From the NCBI RefSeq assembly GCF_004348675.1, contig NZ_SMKN01000008.1, positions 1-64,000 of the forward strand: 64,000 nucleotides of DNA, given 5' to 3'. The position numbers and the translations under genes are program-made. The notes beneath the pieces were generated by a model. That model ran no database searches, was not told the origin of the DNA, and was given only the letters and a program-made list of their open reading frames with translations. Positions 57,220-64,000 of the stretch are shown here, piece by piece. Position 1 is the first letter of the stretch; the number at the start of each line of letters is the position of its first letter. Origin of the DNA: Micromonospora sp. KC606. Lineage in GTDB: Bacteria; Actinomycetota; Actinomycetes; Mycobacteriales; Micromonosporaceae.

Positions 57220-59091
57220 TCAGTGCGGCAGCGACGCTTCCCGGGCAGGGCTGACGAGCATGCTGGGTGGCTGGGCGCAGAGCATCGTGAGCTGCTCGAT
57301 GGTCTTCTCTGGGTCGTCGTACGGGTCGAGGCCGCTGACCTCTGTTGGGTCCAGTGGTGGCACCGACACGTGCGAGATCAGCGGGTGCAGCGGTCGAATG
57401 TCGATCTCGCCGTGGCCGAACAGGTCCTCGTGCAGTTTTTCGCCCGGCCGTAGTCCCGTGTAGATGATGGGCACGGTGCTCGCGGCCTGCTCGGCCAGTT
57501 GGCGAGCCAGATCGGCGATGCGTACCGGTTCGCCCATGTCGAGCACCAGCGCCTCGCCGCCGCGGCCGATCTCGGCGGCCTGCAGCACCAGGTGCACCGC
57601 CTCCTGCACAGTCATCAGATAGCGGGTCACCTCGGGATGGGTGACGGTCAGTGGCTGGCCGGTTTCGATCTGCCGCTGGAACGCTGTCACCACGGAACCG
57701 CGGCTGCTGAGCACGTTGCCGAACCGGACGCTGAGGAAGGTGCCGGGGTACTGGGAGGCGGCATGTGCGGTCAACCGCTCGGTGATCCGCTTCGAATAAC
57801 CGAGGACGCTGATCGGGTGGGCGGCCTTGTCGGTGGAGATGTTGACGAACTTGGCAACGTCGCGGCAGGCGTCCAGCACCGAGAGGGTGCCCCAGATGTT
57901 CGTCCTGACCGCCTCGCCGGGGTGTCGCTGCAGCAGGGTGAGGTGCTTCAGGGCCGCCGCGTGGAAGATGATCTCCGGCTTGCGTTCCTGGATGACCCGT
58001 CGGATGCGCTCGTCGTCCCGCAGGTCAGCGAGGATCAACTCCGGGCCGTCCAGCAGGGCTCGGCCGGACAGCGACATCTGGAGGCTGTGCAGGGCCGACT
58101 CGTCCCGGTCCAGCATCATCAGCTCGCCCGGGTCGGCCTTCATGAGCTGCCGACACAGTTCGGAACCGATCGAGCCGCCCGCGCCGGTGACCAGGATCCG
58201 TCGACCGGCCATGCCGTTGCCGCCCAGCGGGAGGTCCGCGACGACCTGGCGGCGGCCGAGCAGGTCGGTGATCTGCACGTCGCGTACGTCGGTGACGCTG
58301 ATTCGCTGGTCCACCAGGTCTCGCACCGGCGGCAGCACCTTGAAGGCGGCGCCGGTCTGGAGGGTCGCCTCACGGATCTGGCGGATCAGGGCGGCGTCGC
58401 CACTGCCGGCCGAGAAGATCACGGTGGCGGCACCGGTGCGACGGACGGCCCCGGCGATGTCGTGCCGCCCGCCGAGTACCCGTACTCCGCCGATGCGCAG
58501 GTCGCGCTTGTCTGGATCGTCGTCGAGCGCGCCGACGGGCAGGAAGCGGCCGCGCGGGTCGCTGAGCATGGCGCGCAGTAGTCCCTGGCCGGCGTTGCCG
58601 AGGCCGAACAGCAGCACCGGCGTGGCGGATTGGATGTCGGGGCGCATGGCGCTGTCGCGGTGGTGCCGGTACGTGAACCTGGCAGCGAGCATGAGCAGCA
58701 GCGCAAGCGCGCCACCGAACAGAGGTGTGCCCAACGGCACCGGTCGATCCGTGGACGGCAGCAAGCCAACCAGGATGATCGCAGTTGTCGTGATCGTCGT
58801 GCCGGCCACGCCCTGCACGTCCTGCAGGCTGCCCAGCGGGTGTCGGCCGGAGTGGAGCCGACGCAGCGCGGCGACCGCCAGGTACAGCAGGGCGGCGAGC
58901 GCACCGATGGTGGCCGCCTGGCCCAGCAGGCCGGGCTGGACCCCGAACTCGTACCGGATCCAGGCGGCCCCGACAAAGCCGCCGACCCACGTGAGGGCAT
59001 CGGTGGCCAGGAAGGTGGCGGCACGGCGATGCTCCCCGGTCCGGCGGGCAGCTGTCGACGCGGTCTGCGGGACGCGTTGTTCTTCCGGCAT
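57220..59091 (-). CDS. PglF/CapD-like membrane nucleotide-sugar dehydratase
   Basis: 623 aa. Four membrane spans (residues 28-145), a Rossmann linker (VLLFGLGNAGQGLLRAM) and the catalytic extended SDR: ILVTGAGGSIGSELCRQL, FHAAALKHLTLLQRHP, and NISTDKAAHPISVLGYSKR with the Asp-Lys and Tyr-x3-Lys residues. UDP-HexNAc 4,6-dehydratases of this family supply keto-sugars for bacillosamine or FucNAc-type sugars. Followed by a GT4 gene. It is the membrane-bound counterpart of the soluble pseB in this same window. Confidence 0.9.
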   Translation of the reverse strand: MPEEQRVPQTASTAARRTGEHRRAATFLATDALTWVGGFVGAAWIRYEFGVQPGLLGQAATIGALAALLYLAVAALRRLHSGRHPLGSLQDVQGVAGTTITTTAIILVGLLPSTDRPVPLGTPLFGGALALLLMLAARFTYRHHRDSAMRPDIQSATPVLLFGLGNAGQGLLRAMLSDPRGRFLPVGALDDDPDKRDLRIGGVRVLGGRHDIAGAVRRTGAATVIFSAGSGDAALIRQIREATLQTGAAFKVLPPVRDLVDQRISVTDVRDVQITDLLGRRQVVADLPLGGNGMAGRRILVTGAGGSIGSELCRQLMKADPGELMMLDRDESALHSLQMSLSGRALLDGPELILADLRDDERIRRVIQERKPEIIFHAAALKHLTLLQRHPGEAVRTNIWGTLSVLDACRDVAKFVNISTDKAAHPISVLGYSKRITERLTAHAASQYPGTFLSVRFGNVLSSRGSVVTAFQRQIETGQPLTVTHPEVTRYLMTVQEAVHLVLQAAEIGRGGEALVLDMGEPVRIADLARQLAEQAASTVPIIYTGLRPGEKLHEDLFGHGEIDIRPLHPLISHVSVPPLDPTEVSGLDPYDDPEKTIEQLTMLCAQPPSMLVSPAREASLPH

Positions 59092-59772
59092 GTGTGATGA
59101 CTCCCAGTCCTGTCCGTGGCCGTCGGTCCTGCGGCAGCTCCGGGGCCACCCGAATCCCCTAGATGCTTATCGGAATCCGACTGGTTTGCCCTGCCTTTCA
59201 CACTTTTGGTCGGTCTTTCGAACTCCTGACTCACTCCTGTGATCCGCTCATGTTGGTGGCCCCGGGCGCGGAGAGCGGCCGGCGGGTGGCACCACCAGCC
59301 CCGGCTGCGGCCGATCGGGGCGTTGGCGCGCGCTGGCATGCCCGGGGGGGGCAGGGTGGACGGCAGGGCGGCTCGCGGGTCTGCTCAGCCCGGTGTGCTG
59401 GGGCACACGTCGCGGAATGTGCGGCATGGCCGTGCGAGAGGCGGTCGCCGGGTGGTGTATGCCGCCGCAGCGTCCCCGCCGGGCGGGTCGCCGCGCCGGC
59501 CGGTGGTCCGGTCGCCAGGCGAGCCGGGTTGATTCCGGGCGAAACTGGTCAGTACGTTCTATTATTCACAATCGGCGACGCGGCTGCTGTCTCCGATGCA
59601 GTCAACGCCATCCGCGCCAGCTGGGGCACGTCACATTCAGTGGTCCGACCGGGGCGTCGAGCCACGGCGAGGCGATGAGCTACTACGAGAAGGTTCTTCA
59701 TGGGTGAACCGACCAGTGTTCCCGTGCCGCACCGCGCCTGGTGGGCGTACCAGCGGGTCAGGAGCGGGTGAC
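59092..59772. other. Divergent intergenic region of the exopolysaccharide core
   Basis: About 680 bases between minus-strand pglF-like and plus-strand GT4 genes. No gene supported: readings are low-complexity and lack homology cues. The TATTAT at 59560-59565 is the most AT-rich stretch and may be a -10 box for the plus-strand unit, but no good -35 box precedes it. A run of eight G at 59343 is notable. Confidence 0.4.
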
Positions 59773-60867
59773 GTGGCTGAGCGAGATCACTGCGTGCTGT
59801 TCCTCGCCGCGCTGGGCACGACGCTGGAGTCCCTCGTCGCGCCGGTGTCCCGCGCGCTCGCGCCGCACGGCTTCCGGAGAGTGGCGGTGGCGGGTCGGGG
59901 AACAGTGCCGCTGTCGCTGCAGAAGAGCTTCGACGAGGTTTACGAGATCACCCCGTTCCGACGGGAAGGCGTGCGTACCGTGGCGCGGGCCGGCCGAGAC
60001 CTGACCCGCATCGTGCGTTCCGAGCGGCCGCGTCTGCTGCACCTGAACACTCCCTACGGGATCGCGCTTGGCCGGGTCGTGGCCCGGGCCACCCGCACCC
60101 CGCACCTGGCGGTCGTGCACGGGACGCTTTTCGGCAGCCAGGATCGGGCCGGGCGCCTCTTCTCCACAGTGGAGAGCGCGATGTCCCGGCTCACCCCCGC
60201 GTACGTGGCGGCGAACCGTGACGATCAGGAGACCTACCGGCGCTTGGCCCCTCGTGCCCAGGTGCGCCTCGCGCCCTGCGGCGGCGCGGGAATCGATCCG
60301 CTTCGGCTGCGTCCGAACGGGCGGGTGCGGCTGCCGCGACAGGGCCGACCGCCGCGGGCGCTGGTGCTGGCGAGGCTGACGCCGGACAAGAACATCGGCC
60401 TCGCGGTCGAGGCCTGGCGACTGGCGCGGCGGTGCGTGCCAGATCTGGAACTGCGGATCGTGGGATCGACTGCCGACGGCGAACCGGCGTGGCATCCGCC
60501 GGAGGAGCCGGGCATCACCCGGGCCGGCTGGACGGCCGAGCCGGGAGCCGAGTTCGAGGCGGCGGACGTGGTGTTGTCGACGAGTCTGCGCGAGGGCTTC
60601 GGGCTCGCCGTGGCGGAGTCCCTGATGATGGGTACGCCAGTGGTGGCGGTGGACAACCGGGGTATCCGCGCGGTCGCCGACGGGGCGATGGAGGGCATCG
60701 TCCTGGTCCCGCCTCGGGCTGCGGCCGTTTCCGCCGCCCTGCTGGCCCAGTTGCGCGCGCGGACCGTGAGATTACGGCCGGAGACCTTGAACAACTGGCG
60801 TCAGGACCATGTGGCCGCGTTCTACACGGAACTGATACTCGACCTTGTCCGGGCAGAAAAGCCCTGA
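59773..60867 (+). CDS. Family 4 glycosyltransferase
   Basis: About 364 aa, GT4-type and paralogous to the gene at 52493: FLAALGTTLESLVAPVSRAL, LLHLNTPYGIALGRVVARAT, VVHGTLFGSQDRAGRLFSTV, LVLARLTPDKNIGLAVEAW and ADVVLSTSLREGFGLAVAESL (E-x7-E). GTG at 59773 with GGAG upstream is preferred; earlier starts are possible. It also has an in-frame TTA codon near its end (60772). First gene of a plus-strand three-gene run. Confidence 0.88.
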   Translation: MAERDHCVLFLAALGTTLESLVAPVSRALAPHGFRRVAVAGRGTVPLSLQKSFDEVYEITPFRREGVRTVARAGRDLTRIVRSERPRLLHLNTPYGIALGRVVARATRTPHLAVVHGTLFGSQDRAGRLFSTVESAMSRLTPAYVAANRDDQETYRRLAPRAQVRLAPCGGAGIDPLRLRPNGRVRLPRQGRPPRALVLARLTPDKNIGLAVEAWRLARRCVPDLELRIVGSTADGEPAWHPPEEPGITRAGWTAEPGAEFEAADVVLSTSLREGFGLAVAESLMMGTPVVAVDNRGIRAVADGAMEGIVLVPPRAAAVSAALLAQLRARTVRLRPETLNNWRQDHVAAFYTELILDLVRAEKP

Positions 60868-60925
60868 TCCCGCCCGTCCCTAGACTTGTCCGCTATGTCG
60901 ACCCTTGGTCTGATAAGACGTGCTT

Positions 60926-62107
60926 ATGAAGATTTGCGAATCCTTGCCGGGCGCTGGTAACGCGAGTCCAGTTCGTAGTGAATCCGCCCGGCCCGGCGTT
61001 GCCCTCACCGGGGCGGGCGGGTTTCTCGGCTGGCACGTACGCGTTCTCGCCGAGGCACTGGGTTGGCCGGAGCCGGTAGTGATCAGCCAGGCCGATCTCG
61101 CAGCCCCGGATGTGGTGGCCGCCCGACTCGAAGGGGTCGACCGCGTCCTGCACCTGGCGGGGGTCAACCAGGGCGATCCGACGGAGGTCGTGGCGGGAAA
61201 CGTGAAAGCGGCCGTGGCGCTGGCGCGAGGCCTGCGCCGCTGTGCTCGGCAGCCGGGTTCGGTGGTGTTCGCCAACTCCGTGCTCGCCGGCAACGGCACT
61301 CCGTACGGCGACTCCAAGGCGATGGCCGCCGCGACGCTGGCCGATGCCAGACCGGACCTCCAGGACGTTCGACTGCCCAACCTGTACGGCGAGCATGGCC
61401 GCCCCTTCCGGAACGGGGTGACCGCGACGTTCTGCGGGCTCCTGGCCGATGGTCGCCTACCCGAGGTGCACGAGGAACGGGAGTTGACGCTGGTGCATGT
61501 GACGGATGCCGCGGCGCGGCTGCTCGGAACGCCCGCATCCGGGCCGTGGGACGCGGCGATGCCAGGACTCGCCATCACCGTCCCCGAACTGTCCCGGCGC
61601 CTCGCCGGCTACGCCGCCACCTACCGCAGCGGAAACCTCCCCTCGTTGACCGATCGACATGCGGTCCGGCTCTTCAACACCTATCGATCCCACCTGGTCC
61701 CCAGTCGGCATCTCCTCCTGGCCCGTCGTCAGACCGCCGACGAGGCGTTCAGGGCGGTGACCGCCGGGGCTCCAGGCGAGGTGGTGCGGTCGACCATGCG
61801 GCCCGGTGGGTGCCAGGTCGGCCGTTTCCACCTGGCGACGGTCAGACGGATCCTCGTCCTTCACGGCGTGGCGGAGATCCTGCTCCGTCGCGTCGGTCAC
61901 CAGGCGGTCGTCCGCCTGACCGTGGCGGGGGAGGAAGAGGTCGTGGTCGACGTACCAACGATGTGGGAGTACGAGATCGCAAACTCGGGCGTGGGCGAGT
62001 TGGTGATGCTCACCTGGACCAACGCCGTGATGGACCAGAGCTGCCTGGACATCTATCCCAGCGCCGGGGCTGCCCAGCAGCGGGGTCTGGTTCCGGTGGT
62101 GGCGTGA
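60926..62107 (+). CDS. CapF/WbjC-like reductase with C-terminal cupin
   Basis: 393 aa. The N-terminal extended SDR has ALTGAGGFLGWHVRVLAEAL, VLHLAGVNQ, NSVLAGNGTPYGDSKAM (Y-x3-K) and LPNLYGEHGRPF. The C-terminal cupin (about residues 280-390) ends VVDVPTMWEYEIANSGVGELVMLTWT, as in CapF. CapF reduces a 4-keto deoxy-hexosamine nucleotide during L-FucNAc synthesis, with CapE and CapG. Start at ATG 60926 or GTG 60920, with a weak ribosome site. Ends in a GTGA overlap with the next gene. Confidence 0.85.
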   Translation: MKICESLPGAGNASPVRSESARPGVALTGAGGFLGWHVRVLAEALGWPEPVVISQADLAAPDVVAARLEGVDRVLHLAGVNQGDPTEVVAGNVKAAVALARGLRRCARQPGSVVFANSVLAGNGTPYGDSKAMAAATLADARPDLQDVRLPNLYGEHGRPFRNGVTATFCGLLADGRLPEVHEERELTLVHVTDAAARLLGTPASGPWDAAMPGLAITVPELSRRLAGYAATYRSGNLPSLTDRHAVRLFNTYRSHLVPSRHLLLARRQTADEAFRAVTAGAPGEVVRSTMRPGGCQVGRFHLATVRRILVLHGVAEILLRRVGHQAVVRLTVAGEEEVVVDVPTMWEYEIANSGVGELVMLTWTNAVMDQSCLDIYPSAGAAQQRGLVPVVA

Positions 62108-62904
62108 GCAGGCGTTCGCTGAACTCTCTTGAGCATTCGCCAGTGCAGGCGTCCTTCTGCGAGGACGCCGGTGACGGACCTGCCGGCTCTCTGACGGCTG
62201 TCGGAGCCGGGTCGCTCCCGCGTCCGCCATCCGCCCGCCCGTACGACCCGTACAAACGACTGCTCGACGTGGTGGTGGCGGCTGTCCTGCTGATCCTCGC
62301 CGCCCCGGTCCTGCTGGCCGTCTCGCTGGTGGTACTGGTGACGCTGGGCCGGCCAGTCATGTTTCGGCACCCTCGCCCTGGCCGCAACGGTGAGTTGTTC
62401 CGGATGGTGAAGTTCCGCACCATGCGGCCCGTCGACCCGGACCGCGGCCTCGTGGCTGACGCCGACCGGCTCACCCGGGTAGGCAGGTGGCTGCGGGCGT
62501 GCAGCCTCGACGAACTACCGGAGTTGTGGAACGTGCTGCGCGGTGACATGAGCCTGGTCGGGCCGCGCCCGCTGCTGATCCGTTACCTCGACCGGTACAC
62601 CACGGAACAGGCCCGCCGGCACGAGGTCCGTCCCGGAATCACCGGCCTGGCGCAGGTGCGTGGCCGCAACAGCCTGAGCTGGGAGGAGAAGTTCGAGTAC
62701 GACGTCGAGTACGTCGACAACCGCTCGTTCCTGGTGGATCTGAAGATCCTCGCGGCGACCGTACGGGTGGTGCTCTCCCGCGAGGGTGTCTCCGCGCCCG
62801 GAGTCGCCACCGGCTGCGAGTTCCTCGGCACCGCCGCCCACCGCGACGGGCAACGCCTGGCCACCGAACCGGGGCCGGACGGGACACCGATGCTGCCGGT
62901 CTGA
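62104..62904 (+). CDS. Initiating sugar-phosphate transferase (WcaJ/EpsL-like)
   Basis: 266 aa: KRLLDVVVAAVLLILAAPVL (basic plus membrane helix), PVMFRHPRPGRNGELFRMVK, FRTM, DELPELWNVLRGDMSLVGPRP, VRPGITGLAQVRGRNSLSW and YVDNRSFLVDLKIL. Same family and very similar sequence to the gene at 51675. The N-terminal 45 residues are a variable linker. GTG overlapping the preceding stop (GTGA). Both enzymes would start repeat units on undecaprenyl phosphate; why two are kept is unclear. Confidence 0.9.
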   Translation: MSRRSLNSLEHSPVQASFCEDAGDGPAGSLTAVGAGSLPRPPSARPYDPYKRLLDVVVAAVLLILAAPVLLAVSLVVLVTLGRPVMFRHPRPGRNGELFRMVKFRTMRPVDPDRGLVADADRLTRVGRWLRACSLDELPELWNVLRGDMSLVGPRPLLIRYLDRYTTEQARRHEVRPGITGLAQVRGRNSLSWEEKFEYDVEYVDNRSFLVDLKILAATVRVVLSREGVSAPGVATGCEFLGTAAHRDGQRLATEPGPDGTPMLPV

Positions 62905-62908
62905 GGCC

Positions 62909-62929
62909 AGGCACGGGCCACCCGTGTCT
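62909..62929 (+). terminator. Hairpin after the sugar transferase gene
   Basis: CACGGG-CCA-CCCGTG extended to 9 pairs (one G-U), 5 bases after the stop codon. No T-run. Confidence 0.4.
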
Positions 62930-63139
62930 CCGCTGCCCCGCCGTCTCGCCGGGCCAGAGCGCTGCCGGCCGTGCCAGCTCGCGGACGGCGTGTCCCACGG
63001 CTGGGCGCGGACATGCTGCACCTCCGGGTGGTCGCACCCTGATCCGTCGAGCGCCGTCGGGATCTGCTTGGCGCCGGATCGACGGCGCAAGGCCCGGACC
63101 GGGGCCTCGACAGCGGGCCGATCGGAAGCCCTCCCCCGG

Positions 63140-63571
63140 TCACCGCCAGCTGTCGCCAGCCTCAAGTCGCAGGCTGAGCAGGGCCGCCAGCGGCAGTGAC
63201 TCCCCGTCCCGGCCGCCCCGCCCGACGACCAGGGGTGGCGCCGCCGGCGCTGGCCGTGTCCCGAGCAGCCGGGACCGGAGGCTGGCCGGCACGGCCAGCA
63301 GGTAGAAACGTCCGGCGGTGTCCACCGCGCGGACGCGGGCCTGGTCGATGTACCAGCCGGCGAGGTGGGTGCGGTACCGGGTGCGGCCGTCGTAGGACAC
63401 CGCGGTGAGCCGGTCGGTGCGCAGGCCGCGCCGCGTCGCCTCAGCAGCGAACCGGGCCACCATTTCCGTCGCCTCCGCCTGCTCGGCCGCGCGTTCCCGC
63501 GCGTCGGCCGCTGCGTGCGCCCGCACCGCGCGGCGCTGCCGCTCCCGCCACTCCAGGCCGTCCTCCGCCAT
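63140..63571 (-). CDS. Hypothetical protein
   Basis: 143 aa from ATG 63571 (reading on to 63625 adds nothing plausible). The N-terminal half is helical and charged (ERQRRAVRAHAAADARERAA); the C-terminal half reads RYRTHLAGWYIDQARVRAVD and FYLLAVPASLRSRLLG, possibly a small beta domain. No signal or span. Unknown family. It lies between the exopolysaccharide locus and a Tex-like gene. Confidence 0.55.
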   Translation of the reverse strand: MAEDGLEWRERQRRAVRAHAAADARERAAEQAEATEMVARFAAEATRRGLRTDRLTAVSYDGRTRYRTHLAGWYIDQARVRAVDTAGRFYLLAVPASLRSRLLGTRPAPAAPPLVVGRGGRDGESLPLAALLSLRLEAGDSWR

Positions 63572-63676
63572 GCCCGACACCGTACGCGGTCCGGGGCACC
63601 GGAGTGCGTCCGGAGGCTGGTGCACGCCCGGCCCGGACGCTCAGCACGAGCGCCCCGATCGCGCCGTCGAGCTGAG

Positions 63677-64000
63677 TCACGCACCATGCCGGATGTGGTG
63701 GCGACAATCAGCTCGACAGCGTCCTCCGTGGGACCCCAGCAAGGGATCGTCAGGCCAGGCCGGCGCGGCGCAGCGCGTCCGCCATGGCGCTGTTGGCCGC
63801 GTCCGCTGCGGCCCCCCGGCAACCTGGCCGCTCCGCGGATCGCCGGCCTGGCCGCCGCGCTCCCGCCGGCCGCCGCCGGTCGGGGACTCGTCGTCCAGGC
63901 GTAGCGTCAGGGAGATCCGCTTACGGGGCACATCGACGTCGAGCACTCTGACCTTGACCACGTCACCGGACCTGACCACCTCGTGGGGATCCCTGACGAA
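63677..64000 (-). CDS. tex: Tex-like transcription accessory protein, C-terminal part (partial)
   Basis: The last part of an S1-domain protein running off the window. [37 protein letters not shown] is typed here as its parts: [20 protein letters not shown], then LRLDD, the end of a Tex S1 domain. After a G/R-rich linker the frame continues to 63677, but the expected terminus [11 protein letters not shown] followed by a stop (63750) is found in another frame, joined at a run of six C (63812-63817). Either the gene is frameshifted or the sequence has an error there. Confidence 0.7.
   Translation of the reverse strand, partial: FVRDPHEVVRSGDVVKVRVLDVDVPRKRISLTLRLDDESPTGGGRRERGGQAGDPRSGQVAGGPQRTRPTAPWRTRCAAPAWPDDPLLGSHGGRCRADCRHHIRHGA

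Noticed and set aside
59393-59707. Reading ending MSYYEKVLHG before the GT4 gene at 59773
   Set aside because: Only the last ten residues look protein-like; no ribosome site or homology, and the rest is low-complexity.
60895-60960. A 21-codon ORF (MSTLGLIRRAYEDLRILAGRW) overlapping the capF-like start
   Set aside because: It could be an upstream peptide, but there is no ribosome site and no evidence beyond its being open.

Overview
The window is very GC-rich, uses many GTG and TTG starts, packs genes with 4-base start/stop overlaps, and carries actinobacterial hallmarks: GlgE-type glycogen synthesis and a c-di-AMP (ydaO) riboswitch in front of a secreted peptidase gene. This points to an actinomycete, most likely Micromonosporaceae (Micromonospora-like); the genus is inferred. 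Almost everything concerns the cell surface or storage glucan. No tRNA, rRNA, CRISPR array, insertion sequence or phage gene was recognised.

Layout. (1) 0.2-7.6 kb, minus strand: a tightly coupled operon pseB-pseC-(unknown, GT-like)-(methyltransferase-like)-pseF/spsF-like-pseG/spsG-like-alkB for CMP-pseudaminic acid. (2) 8.2-9.9 kb: GT-C-like membrane protein. (3) 10.0-13.3 kb: pseH, divergent from a compact set of acyl carrier protein, AMP-dependent ligase, short-chain reductase and a PPTase-like protein. (4) 13.4-15.9 kb: pseI and a GT2 glycosyltransferase. All six Pse steps (B, C, H, G, I, F) are therefore present, with a dedicated-looking thioester acyl module beside them. (5) 16-19.3 kb: a decayed ArsR-type regulator, an OafA-type acyltransferase and two unassigned proteins. 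(6) 19.6-20.9 kb: promoter, c-di-AMP riboswitch and C39-like peptidase. (7) 21-31.3 kb: wall teichoic acid module: CDP-glycerol glycerophosphotransferase-type enzyme, fused cytidylyltransferase/SDR (CDP-ribitol, Bcs1/TarIJ type), TagGH-like ABC exporter, divergent TetR regulator, a large membrane protein and a second glycerophosphotransferase-type enzyme. (8) 31.4-36.3 kb: OmpR/histidine-kinase pair convergent with an orphan TAXI binding lipoprotein, a hypothetical protein and YaaA. (9) 36.3-39 kb: GT-C-like membrane protein and an App1-type phosphatase. (10) 39-47.7 kb: glgB-glgE-glgA (minus), then glgC and pgm (plus), for alpha-glucan made through maltose-1-phosphate. (11) 47.9-62.9 kb: a Wzx/Wzy-type exopolysaccharide locus with flippase, Wzy-like polymerase, PglF/CapD-like dehydratase, GT4 enzymes, two initiating sugar-phosphate transferases and epimerases. 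Its flanks are mirrored paralogous sets on opposite strands. (12) 63.1-64 kb: a hypothetical protein and the 3' end of a Tex-like gene whose tail looks frameshifted.

Working together: regions 1-4 would make an activated, probably specially N-acylated pseudaminic acid. Region 7 would make and export a polyol-phosphate wall polymer, and region 11 a separate lipid-linked exopolysaccharide. Actinobacterial walls are known to contain teichoic acids and nonulosonic-acid polymers, so regions 1-7 may serve one wall glycopolymer; that link is inference. Gene functions come from motifs read by eye, without database searches.
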